Source of the DNA: Campylobacter concisus
GTDB lineage: Bacteria; Campylobacterota; Campylobacteria; Campylobacterales; Campylobacteraceae
Length of the DNA stretch: 64,000 nucleotides
Assembly: GCF_902460845.1 (NCBI RefSeq)
Contig: NZ_CABPVS010000005.1
Coordinates: 173,281 to 237,280, forward strand
Reading direction: 5' to 3'
Below are positions 38,098-47,996 of this stretch, piece after piece (positions within the stretch are counted from its first letter, which is position 1; each line of letters opens with the position of its first letter). The position numbers and the translations under genes were made by a program. Under the pieces are notes generated by a model. It was not told where the DNA came from and did not search any database. It saw only the letters and a program-made list of their open reading frames with translations.

Positions 38098-39353
38098 ATT
38101 TTCTCCCTCAAAAAACTAAATTTTGGCAGCTTGACACCAAGACTTATCTCATTTTCATTGCCGCTATGAATTTCACTCATAATCTTGCCTTTTTTGGTGA
38201 TAAGCTGTTTAAATTTGATAAATTTCTTGCCCTCTTGTGAATAAACCTTTGAGATTTCATTTTCACTATCATCTATGTGTGAGCCGATAGGCGCCACGAT
38301 CTCGTAGCTATTGCCTGGAAAAATTTTATATTTGCACTTAAAAAACTCGCCATCTTCACTTATTGCATTTACCTGATGCGTGCCCTCTTCTAGGCTGCTA
38401 ACGTGATTTTGCGTATCGGTTCGCTCATAAGGTCTATGCACCAAGTAGCCATCCGTAAAGCCGCGATTTTTCAGCGTATTTATCTCATTTTCATAAATTT
38501 GTGCGTTAAATTTATCATTTAACGCATCATCTATCGCCATTTTATAGGCTCTAGCCGTGCAAGCTGCGTAGTATTCGCTTTTTGTGCGGCCCTCTATCTT
38601 GAAGCTATCAATGACGCCGCTATCAACGATCTCTTTAATGTGTGAGATGAGGCAAAGATCCTTTGAGTTCATAATATGAGTGCCGTTTTCATCCTCTTCT
38701 AAGCGGAAAAGCACGCCGCTCTCTTCGTTTTTGGCATAGAGTTCATATTTAAACCTGCAGTCGTTGGCACAGCTACCGCGATTTGACATGCGTCCGCTTT
38801 GCACTGAGCTTACTAAGCACCTACCAGAGTAAGCAAAGCACATCGAGCCATGTACAAAAATTTCAATATCAAGAGTTGGAATTTCTTCTTTTATCTTTAT
38901 GACATCTTTTAAGTTCATCTCGCGTGCTACGACGATACGTTTTGCGCCCATATCGTGATAAATTTTTGCATCAAGCACATTCATAACGTTTGCCTGAGTT
39001 GAGAGATGTATCTCGATATCAGGAGCAATGGCTTTTGCTAAACTCATAACGCCTGGAGTTGCGATGATAAAGGCATCTGGCTTCATCGCCGAGATGGTTT
39101 GCAAGTGCCTTTTTAGTGGCTCGATCTGAGAGTTAAAAGGGAAGGCATTTATGGTAGCATAAAATTTCTTTCCCTTTGCATGTGTGTAGTCTATCGCCTC
39201 TTTGAATGTTTCAAGGTTAAACTCCCTTGCTGATCTAGTCCTTAGTGAAAAGCTAGCCACCGAGCCATAAACAGCGTCAGCTCCATACTCAAGGGCGATT
39301 TTAAGTTTTGTTAAATTTCCAGCTGGAGATAAAAGCTCAGGCCTTTTTAGCAC
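38094..39353 (-). CDS. U32-family protein (TrhP-like tRNA hydroxylation)
   Basis: 419 residues. The U32 hallmarks are LSPAGNLTKLKIALEYGADAV at the start, a VAREMN strand, FVHGSMCFAYSGRC and a cysteine cluster continuing GRMSNRGSCANDC that probably binds an iron-sulfur cluster. Annotated as collagenase/peptidase in many genomes, but characterised relatives (TrhP, RlhA) hydroxylate RNA. GTG start on the last base of the cheZ stop (TAGTG). Confidence 0.88.
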   Translation of the reverse strand: MLKRPELLSPAGNLTKLKIALEYGADAVYGSVASFSLRTRSAREFNLETFKEAIDYTHAKGKKFYATINAFPFNSQIEPLKRHLQTISAMKPDAFIIATPGVMSLAKAIAPDIEIHLSTQANVMNVLDAKIYHDMGAKRIVVAREMNLKDVIKIKEEIPTLDIEIFVHGSMCFAYSGRCLVSSVQSGRMSNRGSCANDCRFKYELYAKNEESGVLFRLEEDENGTHIMNSKDLCLISHIKEIVDSGVIDSFKIEGRTKSEYYAACTARAYKMAIDDALNDKFNAQIYENEINTLKNRGFTDGYLVHRPYERTDTQNHVSSLEEGTHQVNAISEDGEFFKCKYKIFPGNSYEIVAPIGSHIDDSENEISKVYSQEGKKFIKFKQLITKKGKIMSEIHSGNENEISLGVKLPKFSFLREKI

Positions 39354-40111
39354 TATTTTTTACCCAAACTTTCTATCAAGGCTTCGATATCGTCGTTGCT
39401 GACAAGATTTTCAGTCGTTGTATCACCAGCGATGTGAACAGCGGAGCTAACACGCTTATCATCGTCAATTTTACCTTCAAACAAGGTATTCATATATTTG
39501 CTTAGTGCCCTCATAACATTGATAACACGCTCGATCTTTTGTCTATGAATGTCTTGATACTGCATCATATCCATAGCCATCATGATCTCATCTTGTCCCA
39601 TTTGTAAATTTCCGATGATATTATCGATCGTACCAAGAAGTGAGTTATTTTTCTCCAAAGCTTCGCTAAATGCGGCGATATTTGGAAATTTCTCACTTAG
39701 CGTCGTAAATAGCTCAATATTTGAGTTTATTGTGTCTTTTAGGCTATTTGAGTCGCTCTCAGCGTCCATAAAAAAGTTATTTATCGTCTCAAGCTTGTCA
39801 AACATCTGAGTAGCTTTTTCTTCGCTATCTCTTGTTACATCGTCAAGCTGATGAACCATTTTGTGATCTTCCGTTGGTGGTGGTGGTGGCCAAACGCCAT
39901 CTGCACTCACTCTATAATTTTCTGCATTCTTTGAATTACTTTCTGATTTTGACTGTGGCTCATCTTTAGTATCGATTGCTTCTGCAACTTCTGTTACCTC
40001 GTCCGTATCCTCTTTGACGTCCGCAACCTCTTGGCCAGTATCTTCTTTAGTCTCATCCAACTCATCATCTAGCCCACCTGCCATAAGTGCGTCAAGTTCC
40101 TCTTGGGTCAT
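39353..40111 (-). CDS. cheZ: Chemotaxis phosphatase CheZ (remote, epsilonproteobacterial type)
   Basis: Dephosphorylates CheY-P. The helical core has MMQYQDIHRQKIERV with D187 and Q191 at the spacing of the E. coli catalytic pair (QDLTGQ). The first residues, TQEELDALMAGG, look like the CheY-binding peptide of FliM, and the last, NDDIEALIESLGKK, resemble the CheY-binding tail of CheZ. Residues 15-65 are acidic and disordered, followed by a PPPPP run. 252 residues; RBS AGGAG upstream. No che partner genes are adjacent. Confidence 0.9.
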   Translation of the reverse strand: MTQEELDALMAGGLDDELDETKEDTGQEVADVKEDTDEVTEVAEAIDTKDEPQSKSESNSKNAENYRVSADGVWPPPPPTEDHKMVHQLDDVTRDSEEKATQMFDKLETINNFFMDAESDSNSLKDTINSNIELFTTLSEKFPNIAAFSEALEKNNSLLGTIDNIIGNLQMGQDEIMMAMDMMQYQDIHRQKIERVINVMRALSKYMNTLFEGKIDDDKRVSSAVHIAGDTTTENLVSNDDIEALIESLGKK

Positions 40112-40137
40112 AAAAGCTCCTAATAAAATTTGGCTTG

Positions 40138-40143
40138 ATTATA
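40138..40143 (-). promoter_or_regulatory. Likely -10 box of the cheZ operon
   Basis: TATAAT on the minus strand, about 26 nt before the cheZ ATG, with no clear -35. The 135 nt divergent gap to the histidinol phosphatase gene is otherwise AT-rich. Confidence 0.45.
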
Positions 40144-40246
40144 TAGGATTTAAATAAAAAGTAAGTTTAAAGGCAATGCTTTTATCTTTAAATTTATAAA
40201 TTTTTAGATAGCATTTTTAAAAATAAACGACCTTAAAAGGCTAAAA

Positions 40247-41026
40247 ATGACCGTCGATCTTCACAACCACACGCCACTTTGCAAGCACGCAGTTGGAGAG
40301 CCAAGAGAGTATGTACAAAACGCAATAAAAGCTGGCACAAAATACTTTGGTTTTAGCGATCACGCACCAATGAACTACGATGAAGCTTACAGAATGAGCT
40401 TTGATGAAATGCAAGGCTATGAAGACGAAATTTTACATTTAAGAGATGAATTTAGCGGTGAGATAGAAATTTTGCTTGGCTATGAGATGGATTTTTTAGA
40501 TAGATTTATGGATGAGCGAGTTTTTGCTAGAAAGGTTGATTATCTGATAGGCTCTGTGCATTTTTTTAATGGCTGGGCATTTGACAATCCAGAATTTATC
40601 GGTGGCTACGAGGGCAAAGACTTGGATCAGATTTGGCAAGAGTATTTTGATCACGTAGAAAGATCAGCCAAGCTTGGCAAATTTGACATTATGGGACATA
40701 TCGATCTTTTAAAACTTTTTAAATTTTTGCCAAAAAAGGATGTTAGGATTTTGGCTAAAAATGCAGTAAATGCGATAAAAGAAGCAAATTTAGTTGTTGA
40801 GATAAATGCCGCTGGCTTTAGAAAACCTATCGGCGAGCAATATCCAAGCCTGAATTTACTTGAACTAATAGCCGAAAAAGATATAACCATCACCTTTGGC
40901 TCAGATGCTCACGCAAAAGAAGATATCGGTAAAAATGGTGAAATTTGCGAGCAAATAGCTAGAGATTTAGGTTATTCAAAATGTGCTATTTTTAAAAATA
41001 GAGATAGAGAATTAGTAAAATTTTAG
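40247..41026 (+). CDS. Histidinol phosphatase, PHP family
   Basis: PHP-domain phosphoesterase of 259 residues, most likely HisK-type histidinol phosphatase. Metal sites: DLHNHTPLCKHA at the N-terminus, FGFSDHAPM, GYEMDFLDR, IGSVHFF, MGHIDLL and a terminal GSDAHAKEDIG. AAGG precedes the ATG. It is the first gene on the plus strand after the divergent cheZ promoter and before glnA. Its substrate is inferred from the family. Confidence 0.85.
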   Translation: MTVDLHNHTPLCKHAVGEPREYVQNAIKAGTKYFGFSDHAPMNYDEAYRMSFDEMQGYEDEILHLRDEFSGEIEILLGYEMDFLDRFMDERVFARKVDYLIGSVHFFNGWAFDNPEFIGGYEGKDLDQIWQEYFDHVERSAKLGKFDIMGHIDLLKLFKFLPKKDVRILAKNAVNAIKEANLVVEINAAGFRKPIGEQYPSLNLLELIAEKDITITFGSDAHAKEDIGKNGEICEQIARDLGYSKCAIFKNRDRELVKF

Positions 41027-41076
41027 ATTGGGTTCAAATAAAATATAAATTTAATCTTAAATATTAGGTTTTATGA

Positions 41077-41082
41077 TAGAAT
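41077..41082 (+). promoter_or_regulatory. Likely -10 box of glnA
   Basis: TAGAAT preceded by TGA (extended -10), 32 nt before the GTG of glnA. It has the same TGATAGAAT as the tRNA-Gly promoter. Confidence 0.6.
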
Positions 41083-41114
41083 ACGAAAAATTTAAAAATT
41101 AAAAGGAGAAAAAA

Positions 41115-42545
41115 GTGGGAAAATTCGTCCAAAATATAGATCATTTTTTTAATTTTTGTAAAGAAAATGAAGTCAAATTTGTAGATTTTAGATTTACTGA
41201 TTTAGGTGGTGCTTGGCATAGCATCAGCTACAACATAAAAGCTGTTACAAAAGAAAATTTCATAAATGGTATCCCAATGGATGCTAGCTCTATGCATGGA
41301 TGGCAACCAATCGATAAGAGCGATATGATAATGAAGCCAGAAGCTACAACTGCATTTTTAGACCCATTTACTTCTGATATTACAGTTGTTGTTTTTTGCG
41401 ATATTTACGACATTTACAAGGGTCAAATTTATGAAAAATGCCCTCGCTCAATTGCCAAAAGAGCAATGCAGTACGTAAAAGATAGTGGTCTTGGCGATGA
41501 GGCATACTTTGGCCCTGAGAATGAATTTTTTGTCTTTGATAACGTCAAAATCATTGATAGCCCAAACTGCGCGATGTATCAAGTAGATAGCGAAGAAGGC
41601 GAGTGGAACGATGCTACTGACTTCAAAGATAGCTACAACACAGGTCATCGCCCACGCAGAAAAGGCGGCTACTTGATGACTCAGCCAATCGACAGCATGG
41701 TAGATCTAAGAGCTGAAATGATGCAAGTTCTAGAGCAAGTTGGCCTTGAAGTCTTTTTAGGACACCACGAAGTCGCTCAAGGACAAGGTGAGATCGGCGT
41801 GAAATTTGGTAACTTAGTCGAAGCCGCCGATAATGTTCAAATTTATAAATATGTCGTTCGCATGGTGGCTCACCTAAATGGCAAGACAGTTACATTTATG
41901 CCAAAACCACTCTACGGCGACAACGGCAGCGGCATGCACGTGCATCAATCAGTCTGGAAAGATGGCAAAAATTTATTCTACAAAGAGGGCAACTACGCAA
42001 ATTTAAGTGACTTTGCTAGACACTACATCGGAGGCGTTTTAAAACACGCAAGAAGCGTTGCAGCTTTCACAAACCCGAGCACAAACAGCTACAAACGCCT
42101 AATTCCGGGCTTTGAAGCGCCATCTATCCTCACCTACTCTAGTCAAAACCGCTCAGCTAGCATCCGCATACCTTACGGCGCTGGCGAGAAGTCAGTTAGG
42201 GCTGAGATGAGATTTCCAGATAGCACAGCAAACCCTTATCTAGCCTTCTCAGCGATGCTAATGGCAGGCCTTGACGGCGTAAAACACAAATACGAGCCGG
42301 TTGGTCCGATGGATGAGAATTTATTTAAACTCCATCTTGATGAGATCAGAGAGCGTGGCATCGAGCAGCTTCCACACACACTTCGTGGTAGCCTTGAAGC
42401 GCTGATTCGCGATAATGAATACTTAAAGCCAATAATGACCGATCTTTTCATAGACACCTATCAACACTTCAAATTTGAAACTCAAGTTTGGCCTTACGAA
42501 GCGCGCCCAACCGCTTATGAGTTTAAAACTTGCTTCTCTTGCTAA
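41115..42545 (+). CDS. glnA: Glutamine synthetase, type I
   Basis: Makes glutamine from glutamate and ammonia. GTG start behind AAGGAG. GlnA signatures: [36 protein letters not shown] and the [16 protein letters not shown] loop. 476 residues is GSI size. At the place where enteric GSI has the adenylylated Tyr in NLYDLPPEE, this protein reads NLFKLHLDE (F404), so it lacks that control site, as reported for Helicobacter. Terminator at 42553. Confidence 0.96.
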   Translation: MGKFVQNIDHFFNFCKENEVKFVDFRFTDLGGAWHSISYNIKAVTKENFINGIPMDASSMHGWQPIDKSDMIMKPEATTAFLDPFTSDITVVVFCDIYDIYKGQIYEKCPRSIAKRAMQYVKDSGLGDEAYFGPENEFFVFDNVKIIDSPNCAMYQVDSEEGEWNDATDFKDSYNTGHRPRRKGGYLMTQPIDSMVDLRAEMMQVLEQVGLEVFLGHHEVAQGQGEIGVKFGNLVEAADNVQIYKYVVRMVAHLNGKTVTFMPKPLYGDNGSGMHVHQSVWKDGKNLFYKEGNYANLSDFARHYIGGVLKHARSVAAFTNPSTNSYKRLIPGFEAPSILTYSSQNRSASIRIPYGAGEKSVRAEMRFPDSTANPYLAFSAMLMAGLDGVKHKYEPVGPMDENLFKLHLDEIRERGIEQLPHTLRGSLEALIRDNEYLKPIMTDLFIDTYQHFKFETQVWPYEARPTAYEFKTCFSC

Positions 42546-42552
42546 AACGCAA

Positions 42553-42586
42553 TCTCCAAGCTCATTTTGGGCTTGGAGACTTTTTT
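42553..42586 (+). terminator. Terminator after glnA
   Basis: Perfect 9 bp stem TCTCCAAGC/GCTTGGAGA with a 9 nt loop, followed by CTTTTTT. It ends the glnA transcript. The 120 nt between it and the LysE-type gene is AT-rich with nothing else recognised. Confidence 0.9.
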
Positions 42587-42707
42587 AATCAAATTTAAAA
42601 CATAAAATCTCCGTCGTACATATCAATGCATCTTACATTAATAATATGTAAATTTTTAATACATATAAAAATACAAAATATTTAGCGTAAAATTTTATGT
42701 ATCTTAT

Positions 42708-43319
42708 CTATACTTTAGTAAAAAGTAAACTAAAAGCGATTAGAAGCATAATAATCCCAACAAAAATTTCTAAAATTTTCCATGAAAATTCTTTTGCAAA
42801 AACTGGAGCGAGAACTCTTGCTCCATATCCTAAAGAAAAGAAGAAAAATAGCGATGCAAGACTAGCACCGATGCCAAAAATTATATTTTCATCTCCAAAT
42901 TTTGTTGAAATAGATCCTATTAAAAGCATCGTATCAAGATAGACGTGAGGATTTAGCCAAGTAAAAGCAAGCGTCAAAAGCACTATTTTGCTAAATTTTG
43001 ACTCGTGTTGCGCACTAGGAAGAAGGCTTTTGGGATTTTTAAATGCACCATACAAACTCTTTAGACTATAGACAAATAAAAAGATAAAACCACCATATAT
43101 GGCAACCTGTTTAAAAAACTCAAATTTTTGTAGCACTTTTGCAAAACCAAAAACTCCAGCAAATATAAGCAAGGCATCACCAAGTGCGCATATTAAGCAA
43201 ACTGCAAAAACATGTTCCTTTTTTATACCCTGCTTCAAAACAAATGCATTTTGCGCGCCGATAGCCAATATTAAAGATAAACTTGTAAAAAATCCACTCC
43301 AAAATGCAGACATTTTCAT
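42708..43319 (-). CDS. LysE/ArgO-type amino acid exporter
   Basis: Inner-membrane protein of 203 residues with about six helices. The signature AIGAQNAFVLKQGIKKEH and later FTWLNPHVYLDTMLL are the LysE/ArgO family motifs for lysine or arginine export. AAGG precedes the start. It converges with glnA and diverges from dnaX. Lysine versus arginine specificity cannot be read off. Confidence 0.9.
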   Translation of the reverse strand: MKMSAFWSGFFTSLSLILAIGAQNAFVLKQGIKKEHVFAVCLICALGDALLIFAGVFGFAKVLQKFEFFKQVAIYGGFIFLFVYSLKSLYGAFKNPKSLLPSAQHESKFSKIVLLTLAFTWLNPHVYLDTMLLIGSISTKFGDENIIFGIGASLASLFFFFSLGYGARVLAPVFAKEFSWKILEIFVGIIMLLIAFSLLFTKV

Positions 43320-43461
43320 CCTTTTTAAATTACCAATTATCTAAAATTTAACTAAAAGCAATCTAAAAGATCGAAAATTTTAACTATATGAAAAGGATAA
43401 ATAATCATAAATTTATGCCTTTTTTTATAAAATCCTTGAACTTTATAAAAAGGATACCGCA

Positions 43462-45099
43462 TTGCAAGCACTAGCTTTAAAATATCGCCCTAAAAATTTT
43501 GATGAACTCATCGGTCAAGAAGCAGTTAGCAAAAGCCTAATACATGCACTTGACGAGGGTCGCATAAGCCACGCATATCTATTTTCTGGGCTTAGAGGTA
43601 GTGGTAAAACTTCAAGTGCTAGGATATTTTCAAAAGCTCTAGTATGCGAAAAAGGACCTACTTCAAAGCCATGTGAAGTATGCCCACAATGCATAATGGC
43701 AAATGAGTCACGTCACATGGATATCATCGAGATGGACGCAGCTAGCCACAGAAAGATAGATGATATAAGAGAGCTAATAGAGCAAACAAAATATGCTCCG
43801 GCAATGGCAAGATATAAAATTTTTATAATTGACGAAGTACATATGCTAACTAAAGAGGCTTTCAATGCCCTTTTAAAAACGCTTGAGGAGCCACCAAGTT
43901 ATGTAAAATTTATCCTAGCAACGACTGATCCATTAAAGCTTCCAACTACCGTGCTTTCAAGGACGCAGCATTTTAGATTTAAGCAAATAAGCAGATACAG
44001 CATCATTAAACATCTTGAGTTTATTTTAAGCAAAGAAGGCATTAGCTATGAAAAAGAGGCGCTTGAAATTTTAGCAAGAAGTGGCGGAGGATCGCTAAGA
44101 GATACTTTGACACTTCTTGATCAAGCTATCATTTACGGGGCAAATAATGTCACGGCAAATGGCGTAGCATCGATGTTAGGGCTTCTTGATCCAGAAAAGA
44201 TCGAAGAGATAATAACTCATGTTTTAAATCACGATAAAAATGCTATCAGAGTGCTTGTAAGCGAGCTTGAAAGCCACGATCCAGAGATGATAATAGATGA
44301 AATTTTGGCAAATTTAAAGCAAAAATTTATAGAAAACGACTCAAAAATTTCTTTACTTGTTTATGAAAGATTTTTTAGAATTTTGGCACAAGCTAAAGGT
44401 ATGCTAAATGTAAGTAGCGACAATGGCTTTGTGCTAATGCTAATGCTTTTTATGATGATAGAAGCACTAAATTTACAAGATATCGATGATGCTATAAATG
44501 AAGCGATCTCAAAAAATAACGAGAATTTCACTCAAATCACAGAAGTCATCACTCAAAAAAGCCAAGCAGCTCCTGCTAAAATGCAAGGTCCATATGAACT
44601 CTTTTTAACAAAAATTTATGATAAAAATTACGATCTTGGCGAGTTTTTTAAAGAATTTGTAGAATTTAGCTTCTTTAATAACAATGAGCTTGGACTGATA
44701 GTAAATGCAAAAGATGAAAATCTAGAGTATTTTAAGAAAAATTGGAAAATTTTAAACGAGATATTGCGTACGCTTTTTGGACAAAATGCGAAGATAGTAA
44801 ATGCAAAGAGTGATGAACAAAAAGCACAAACTAAGATGCCTAAAGCCTCTTTAGAAAATAATGAAAAAAGCGAATTAGACGAGCTTGATGAGGAAATTTC
44901 AAGACTAAATGCAAATAACATTGAAACTAAAAATGAGCCAAAAACCGAGATAAAAAGCGAGCCGCAAAACGAGAAAAACAACTTTGCTTTGATGCTAAAC
45001 AAAGAGCTAAAAACGCCAGAAGAGCTTCAAAGGCAAAGAGAACAAGGTGTGCTAAAAGAGGCTAATAGACTTTTTGGTGAGCCAACGATTGAGAGCTAA
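43462..45099 (+). CDS. dnaX: DNA polymerase III tau subunit DnaX
   Basis: Clamp-loader ATPase. TTG start behind AAGGA gives MQALALKYRP. Walker A is LRGSGKTSSARI, the zinc finger C-x8-C-x2-C-x2-C is CEKGPTSKPCEVCPQC, Walker B is IFIIDEVHMLTK, and sensor 1 is LATTDPLKLP. The C-terminal third is charged and less conserved. No valid -1 slippery heptamer was found, so a gamma form by frameshifting is not evident. It ends 3 nt into the convergent ccoS. Confidence 0.95.
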   Translation: MQALALKYRPKNFDELIGQEAVSKSLIHALDEGRISHAYLFSGLRGSGKTSSARIFSKALVCEKGPTSKPCEVCPQCIMANESRHMDIIEMDAASHRKIDDIRELIEQTKYAPAMARYKIFIIDEVHMLTKEAFNALLKTLEEPPSYVKFILATTDPLKLPTTVLSRTQHFRFKQISRYSIIKHLEFILSKEGISYEKEALEILARSGGGSLRDTLTLLDQAIIYGANNVTANGVASMLGLLDPEKIEEIITHVLNHDKNAIRVLVSELESHDPEMIIDEILANLKQKFIENDSKISLLVYERFFRILAQAKGMLNVSSDNGFVLMLMLFMMIEALNLQDIDDAINEAISKNNENFTQITEVITQKSQAAPAKMQGPYELFLTKIYDKNYDLGEFFKEFVEFSFFNNNELGLIVNAKDENLEYFKKNWKILNEILRTLFGQNAKIVNAKSDEQKAQTKMPKASLENNEKSELDELDEEISRLNANNIETKNEPKTEIKSEPQNEKNNFALMLNKELKTPEELQRQREQGVLKEANRLFGEPTIES

Positions 45100-45326
45100 A
45101 TTTTATCTTTATTAGATTTTGCTCTTTTTTTTAGAGCTTCTTTTTTGCGAAGCTCTAGCTCATAAGCTTCATTTAGCGCATCTTCATCGTCCAAATTTGC
45201 TCCGTCTAAAAATTTTCGGTAGTCCTCAAATTGCTTATTTTTTATCCCCCAAAGTACGCCAAAAAGCAAAAATGCTCCCATCAAAACCGAGATAAAAACC
45301 AGCATCGCAAGTGTCGCGCTATCCAT
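45096..45326 (-). CDS. ccoS: cbb3 oxidase maturation protein CcoS
   Basis: 76-residue membrane protein: one helix (about 6-28) then a charged tail, with the usual IKNKQFEDY segment. Located after the copper P-ATPase ccoI, as in cbb3 oxidase assembly clusters. It starts on the last base of ccoI (TAATG) and its stop overlaps the end of dnaX on the other strand. Confidence 0.88.
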   Translation of the reverse strand: MDSATLAMLVFISVLMGAFLLFGVLWGIKNKQFEDYRKFLDGANLDDEDALNEAYELELRKKEALKKRAKSNKDKI

Positions 45327-47707
45327 TATTTTTCCTTAAATTTTCTAACAATATAAAGCGAGTTTAAGATAACACTTAGCGAGCTAAGCGACATAAAAAG
45401 CGCAGCAAATAGCGGAATGACGTAGCCACATACGGCAAATGGCAGAGCAAGAACATTATAAAGAAGGCAAAAGAGCAAATTTTGCTTTATCGTTTTGTAA
45501 GTAAATTTTGAGATTTTTATGGCCTTTGCTAGACTTTTTAAACTATCATCAAGTAGCGCTACATCACTTCTTTCTAAGCTTATTGCCGCCCCGCTTCCCA
45601 TACAAATGGCAACATGAGCAAGGCTAAGCGCTGCTGCGTCGTTTATACCGTCCCCTACCATTAGCACCTTTTTGCCTTGCTCTTTTAGTTCGCTTATAAA
45701 TTTAGCTTTCGTTTCAGGCAACATCTCTGCTCTAAACTCACTCACGCCAAGCTCATCTGCCACATTTTTTACCACTTTTTGCACGTCGCCACTTAAGATA
45801 CACACTTTCATGCCAGCGCTATTTAGCTCGTATATCAAGGTCTTTGCTTCAGGTTTTATGCTATCTTTTAGGTAAAATTTCGCCACTAGCTCACCATTAA
45901 GTCCCACAAAAAAGCTCACATTTTCTTCAGTTTCATCAAAGCTAATACCATTTTCAACTAAAAATCGCTTGCTTCCTGCATAAAATTTTTTACCTGAAAT
46001 TTCAGCCTCAACACCCTTTGCCACGCTTAAATTTATATTTTTAAGCTCTATTTTCCTTGCGCCTTTTTGCTTTAGAAATTTAGCCACTGCCACGCTTATT
46101 TGATGATTTGATATAAGAGCTAGCGAATAAATTTCATCTAAACTTATGCTCTCTTTTATGAAAAAATCACTAACTTCAAATTCTGCCTTTGTGAGCGTGC
46201 CAGTCTTGTCAAATACCGCTACATCGCACTTTGCAAGGCTTTCAAAAAATTTAGCCTCTTTAAAAAGTACTCTATTTTTAAAGGCCACACCAAGGGCACA
46301 GACACTACTAACTGGCGTGGCAAGCGCAAGCGCACAAGGGCAAGCGATCACGATGACGCTAACAGCCGTGACAATAGCCTCTGAAAAGCCATATTTAAAG
46401 TACCAAAACCAAAATGTAAAAAATGCCAAAGTCAGCACGCTAAGAGAAAATTTAGAAGCGATTTTATTGACTACTAGCTCGATATTTGGCTTTTTTAGCT
46501 CTGCATTTTGGAGTAAATTTATAAGCTGATTTAGATAAGAATTTTTAAAAATTTCCTTTGCTTCGTAGATGATTTGTCCATTTTGGCAAATGACGCCACT
46601 TTTTACCTCTTGCCCCACTCCCAAGGTCACAGGCAGGCTCTCTCCCGTTAGACTTGAGCTATCCATGCTTGCCTCACCGCTAAGCACTACTCCATCAAGT
46701 AGCGCCCTCTCGCCTGATCTAAGCACGATCTTTTCGCCCAAATTTACATCTCTTGGCTCTTTTAAAACATCTTTGCCATCCTCCAAAATACATACCTTTG
46801 TAAGCAGCATATCATTTAAGAAATTTGAAGTCTCAAGCGCCTTTTTTTTACCCAAAATTTCTAAAAATTTACCGATAAAAACAAAGGTGATGATCATTGC
46901 AACCGAGTCAAAATAGCTCTCGCCACTCCTCGTAAACATCGCAAAAATGGAGTAAATATAAGTAATGCTAGCTCCGGTGATAACAAGCAAATCCATATTT
47001 GGCGAAGCATTTTTTATGGCTATCTTTGCCCCTTTGAAAAACTCGCTACCAGTATAAAAAAGCACAGGCGTTGCCAGCACGAACTGCGCAAAGCTTAAAA
47101 TATCTTTTATATCGCCTCTTATGCCGCTAAAATACCCACTATACTGAGCAATGGCTAGCCACATAATATTCATCGTAGCAAAGATACCAACTAGCGCTTT
47201 TGTGTAAAAATTTCTTCTTTTCTTAGCTAGTTCGTCCTCTTTTTGACTCGTAGCATATGGCTTTGGGACGTAGCCAACGGCATAAATTTTTTCAATTATT
47301 TGCTCTATTAAAAGCTCCTGCTCATCAAAAACAATGACCGCTTTTTGATTAAGCGAGTTGATATTTACCTCCAAGACGCCAGGTAAGCTAAAAAGTGCCT
47401 TTTCAAGTAGCCAGATGCAAGCTGAGCAAGTGATGCCATCAATTAAAAATGAAATTTGACTAAAGTCGCCCTCTTTTGTCACAAGCTCACTAAAATTTGT
47501 CGCTAAATTTTTGATATTTGCACCGTTGCTTGCCGGTGTAAGTGTATTTTTACCAAGACGTTCATAAAACTCACTAAGCCCATTTTCATTTAAAATTTCA
47601 TAAACACCTTTGCAACCAACACAGCAAAATTTAAGTCCGCTTTCATTTGAGATCATCACGTTTTCATCAAATTTTAATCTACAATGAGCACATCTACTTT
47701 GTGGCAT
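45326..47707 (-). CDS. ccoI: Copper P-type ATPase CcoI/FixI
   Basis: Exports copper for the CuB site of cytochrome cbb3 oxidase. The 793 residues begin with a Cys-rich N-terminal metal region (CAHC, CCVGCKG) and an HMA domain (GITCSACIW). Membrane part carries CPC in IACPCALALATP, the phosphorylation motif DKTGTLT, ATP-site HP-replacement SNHQ, and hinge GDGINDAAAL. cbb3 role rather than detoxification is inferred from the N-terminal cysteines and the ccoS partner. Confidence 0.92.
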   Translation of the reverse strand: MPQSRCAHCRLKFDENVMISNESGLKFCCVGCKGVYEILNENGLSEFYERLGKNTLTPASNGANIKNLATNFSELVTKEGDFSQISFLIDGITCSACIWLLEKALFSLPGVLEVNINSLNQKAVIVFDEQELLIEQIIEKIYAVGYVPKPYATSQKEDELAKKRRNFYTKALVGIFATMNIMWLAIAQYSGYFSGIRGDIKDILSFAQFVLATPVLFYTGSEFFKGAKIAIKNASPNMDLLVITGASITYIYSIFAMFTRSGESYFDSVAMIITFVFIGKFLEILGKKKALETSNFLNDMLLTKVCILEDGKDVLKEPRDVNLGEKIVLRSGERALLDGVVLSGEASMDSSSLTGESLPVTLGVGQEVKSGVICQNGQIIYEAKEIFKNSYLNQLINLLQNAELKKPNIELVVNKIASKFSLSVLTLAFFTFWFWYFKYGFSEAIVTAVSVIVIACPCALALATPVSSVCALGVAFKNRVLFKEAKFFESLAKCDVAVFDKTGTLTKAEFEVSDFFIKESISLDEIYSLALISNHQISVAVAKFLKQKGARKIELKNINLSVAKGVEAEISGKKFYAGSKRFLVENGISFDETEENVSFFVGLNGELVAKFYLKDSIKPEAKTLIYELNSAGMKVCILSGDVQKVVKNVADELGVSEFRAEMLPETKAKFISELKEQGKKVLMVGDGINDAAALSLAHVAICMGSGAAISLERSDVALLDDSLKSLAKAIKISKFTYKTIKQNLLFCLLYNVLALPFAVCGYVIPLFAALFMSLSSLSVILNSLYIVRKFKEK

Positions 47708-47894
47708 TTTTACTTTCTTTTATCTAAAATTTTTACTAATATTATTGCATCACATGCCTATTACGCACCATATAAATTTATGGTAGGCAAACTGCAAAAA
47801 TAGGCATAAATTTCTTCTTTTATTATCGTTATAAAATGGCGAGATTATAGCAAATCAACCATTTTTGAGCAAAAATTTTATTTTATGCCATTTC

Positions 47895-47923
47895 TTGACA
47901 ACAAAGTTTTATTTTTATAAAAT
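47895..47923 (+). promoter_or_regulatory. Promoter of rho
   Basis: TTGACA (47895-47900), 17 nt spacer, TAAAAT (47918-47923). The leader before the rho ATG is about 65 nt. The remaining 290 nt gap to ccoI is AT-rich with no other feature seen. Confidence 0.65.
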
Positions 47924-47996
47924 GCCAAAACTTTCAAAAACTTCTTTTTGAAACTTAGAAATTCTGCAAAATTATCCCCGCATTTAAAGAGGAAAA

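Noticed and set aside
44869-44880. A6G slippery run in dnaX that might make a gamma subunit
   Set aside because: The run is read GAA AAA AGC, so the heptamer is not in the phase needed for -1 slippage.
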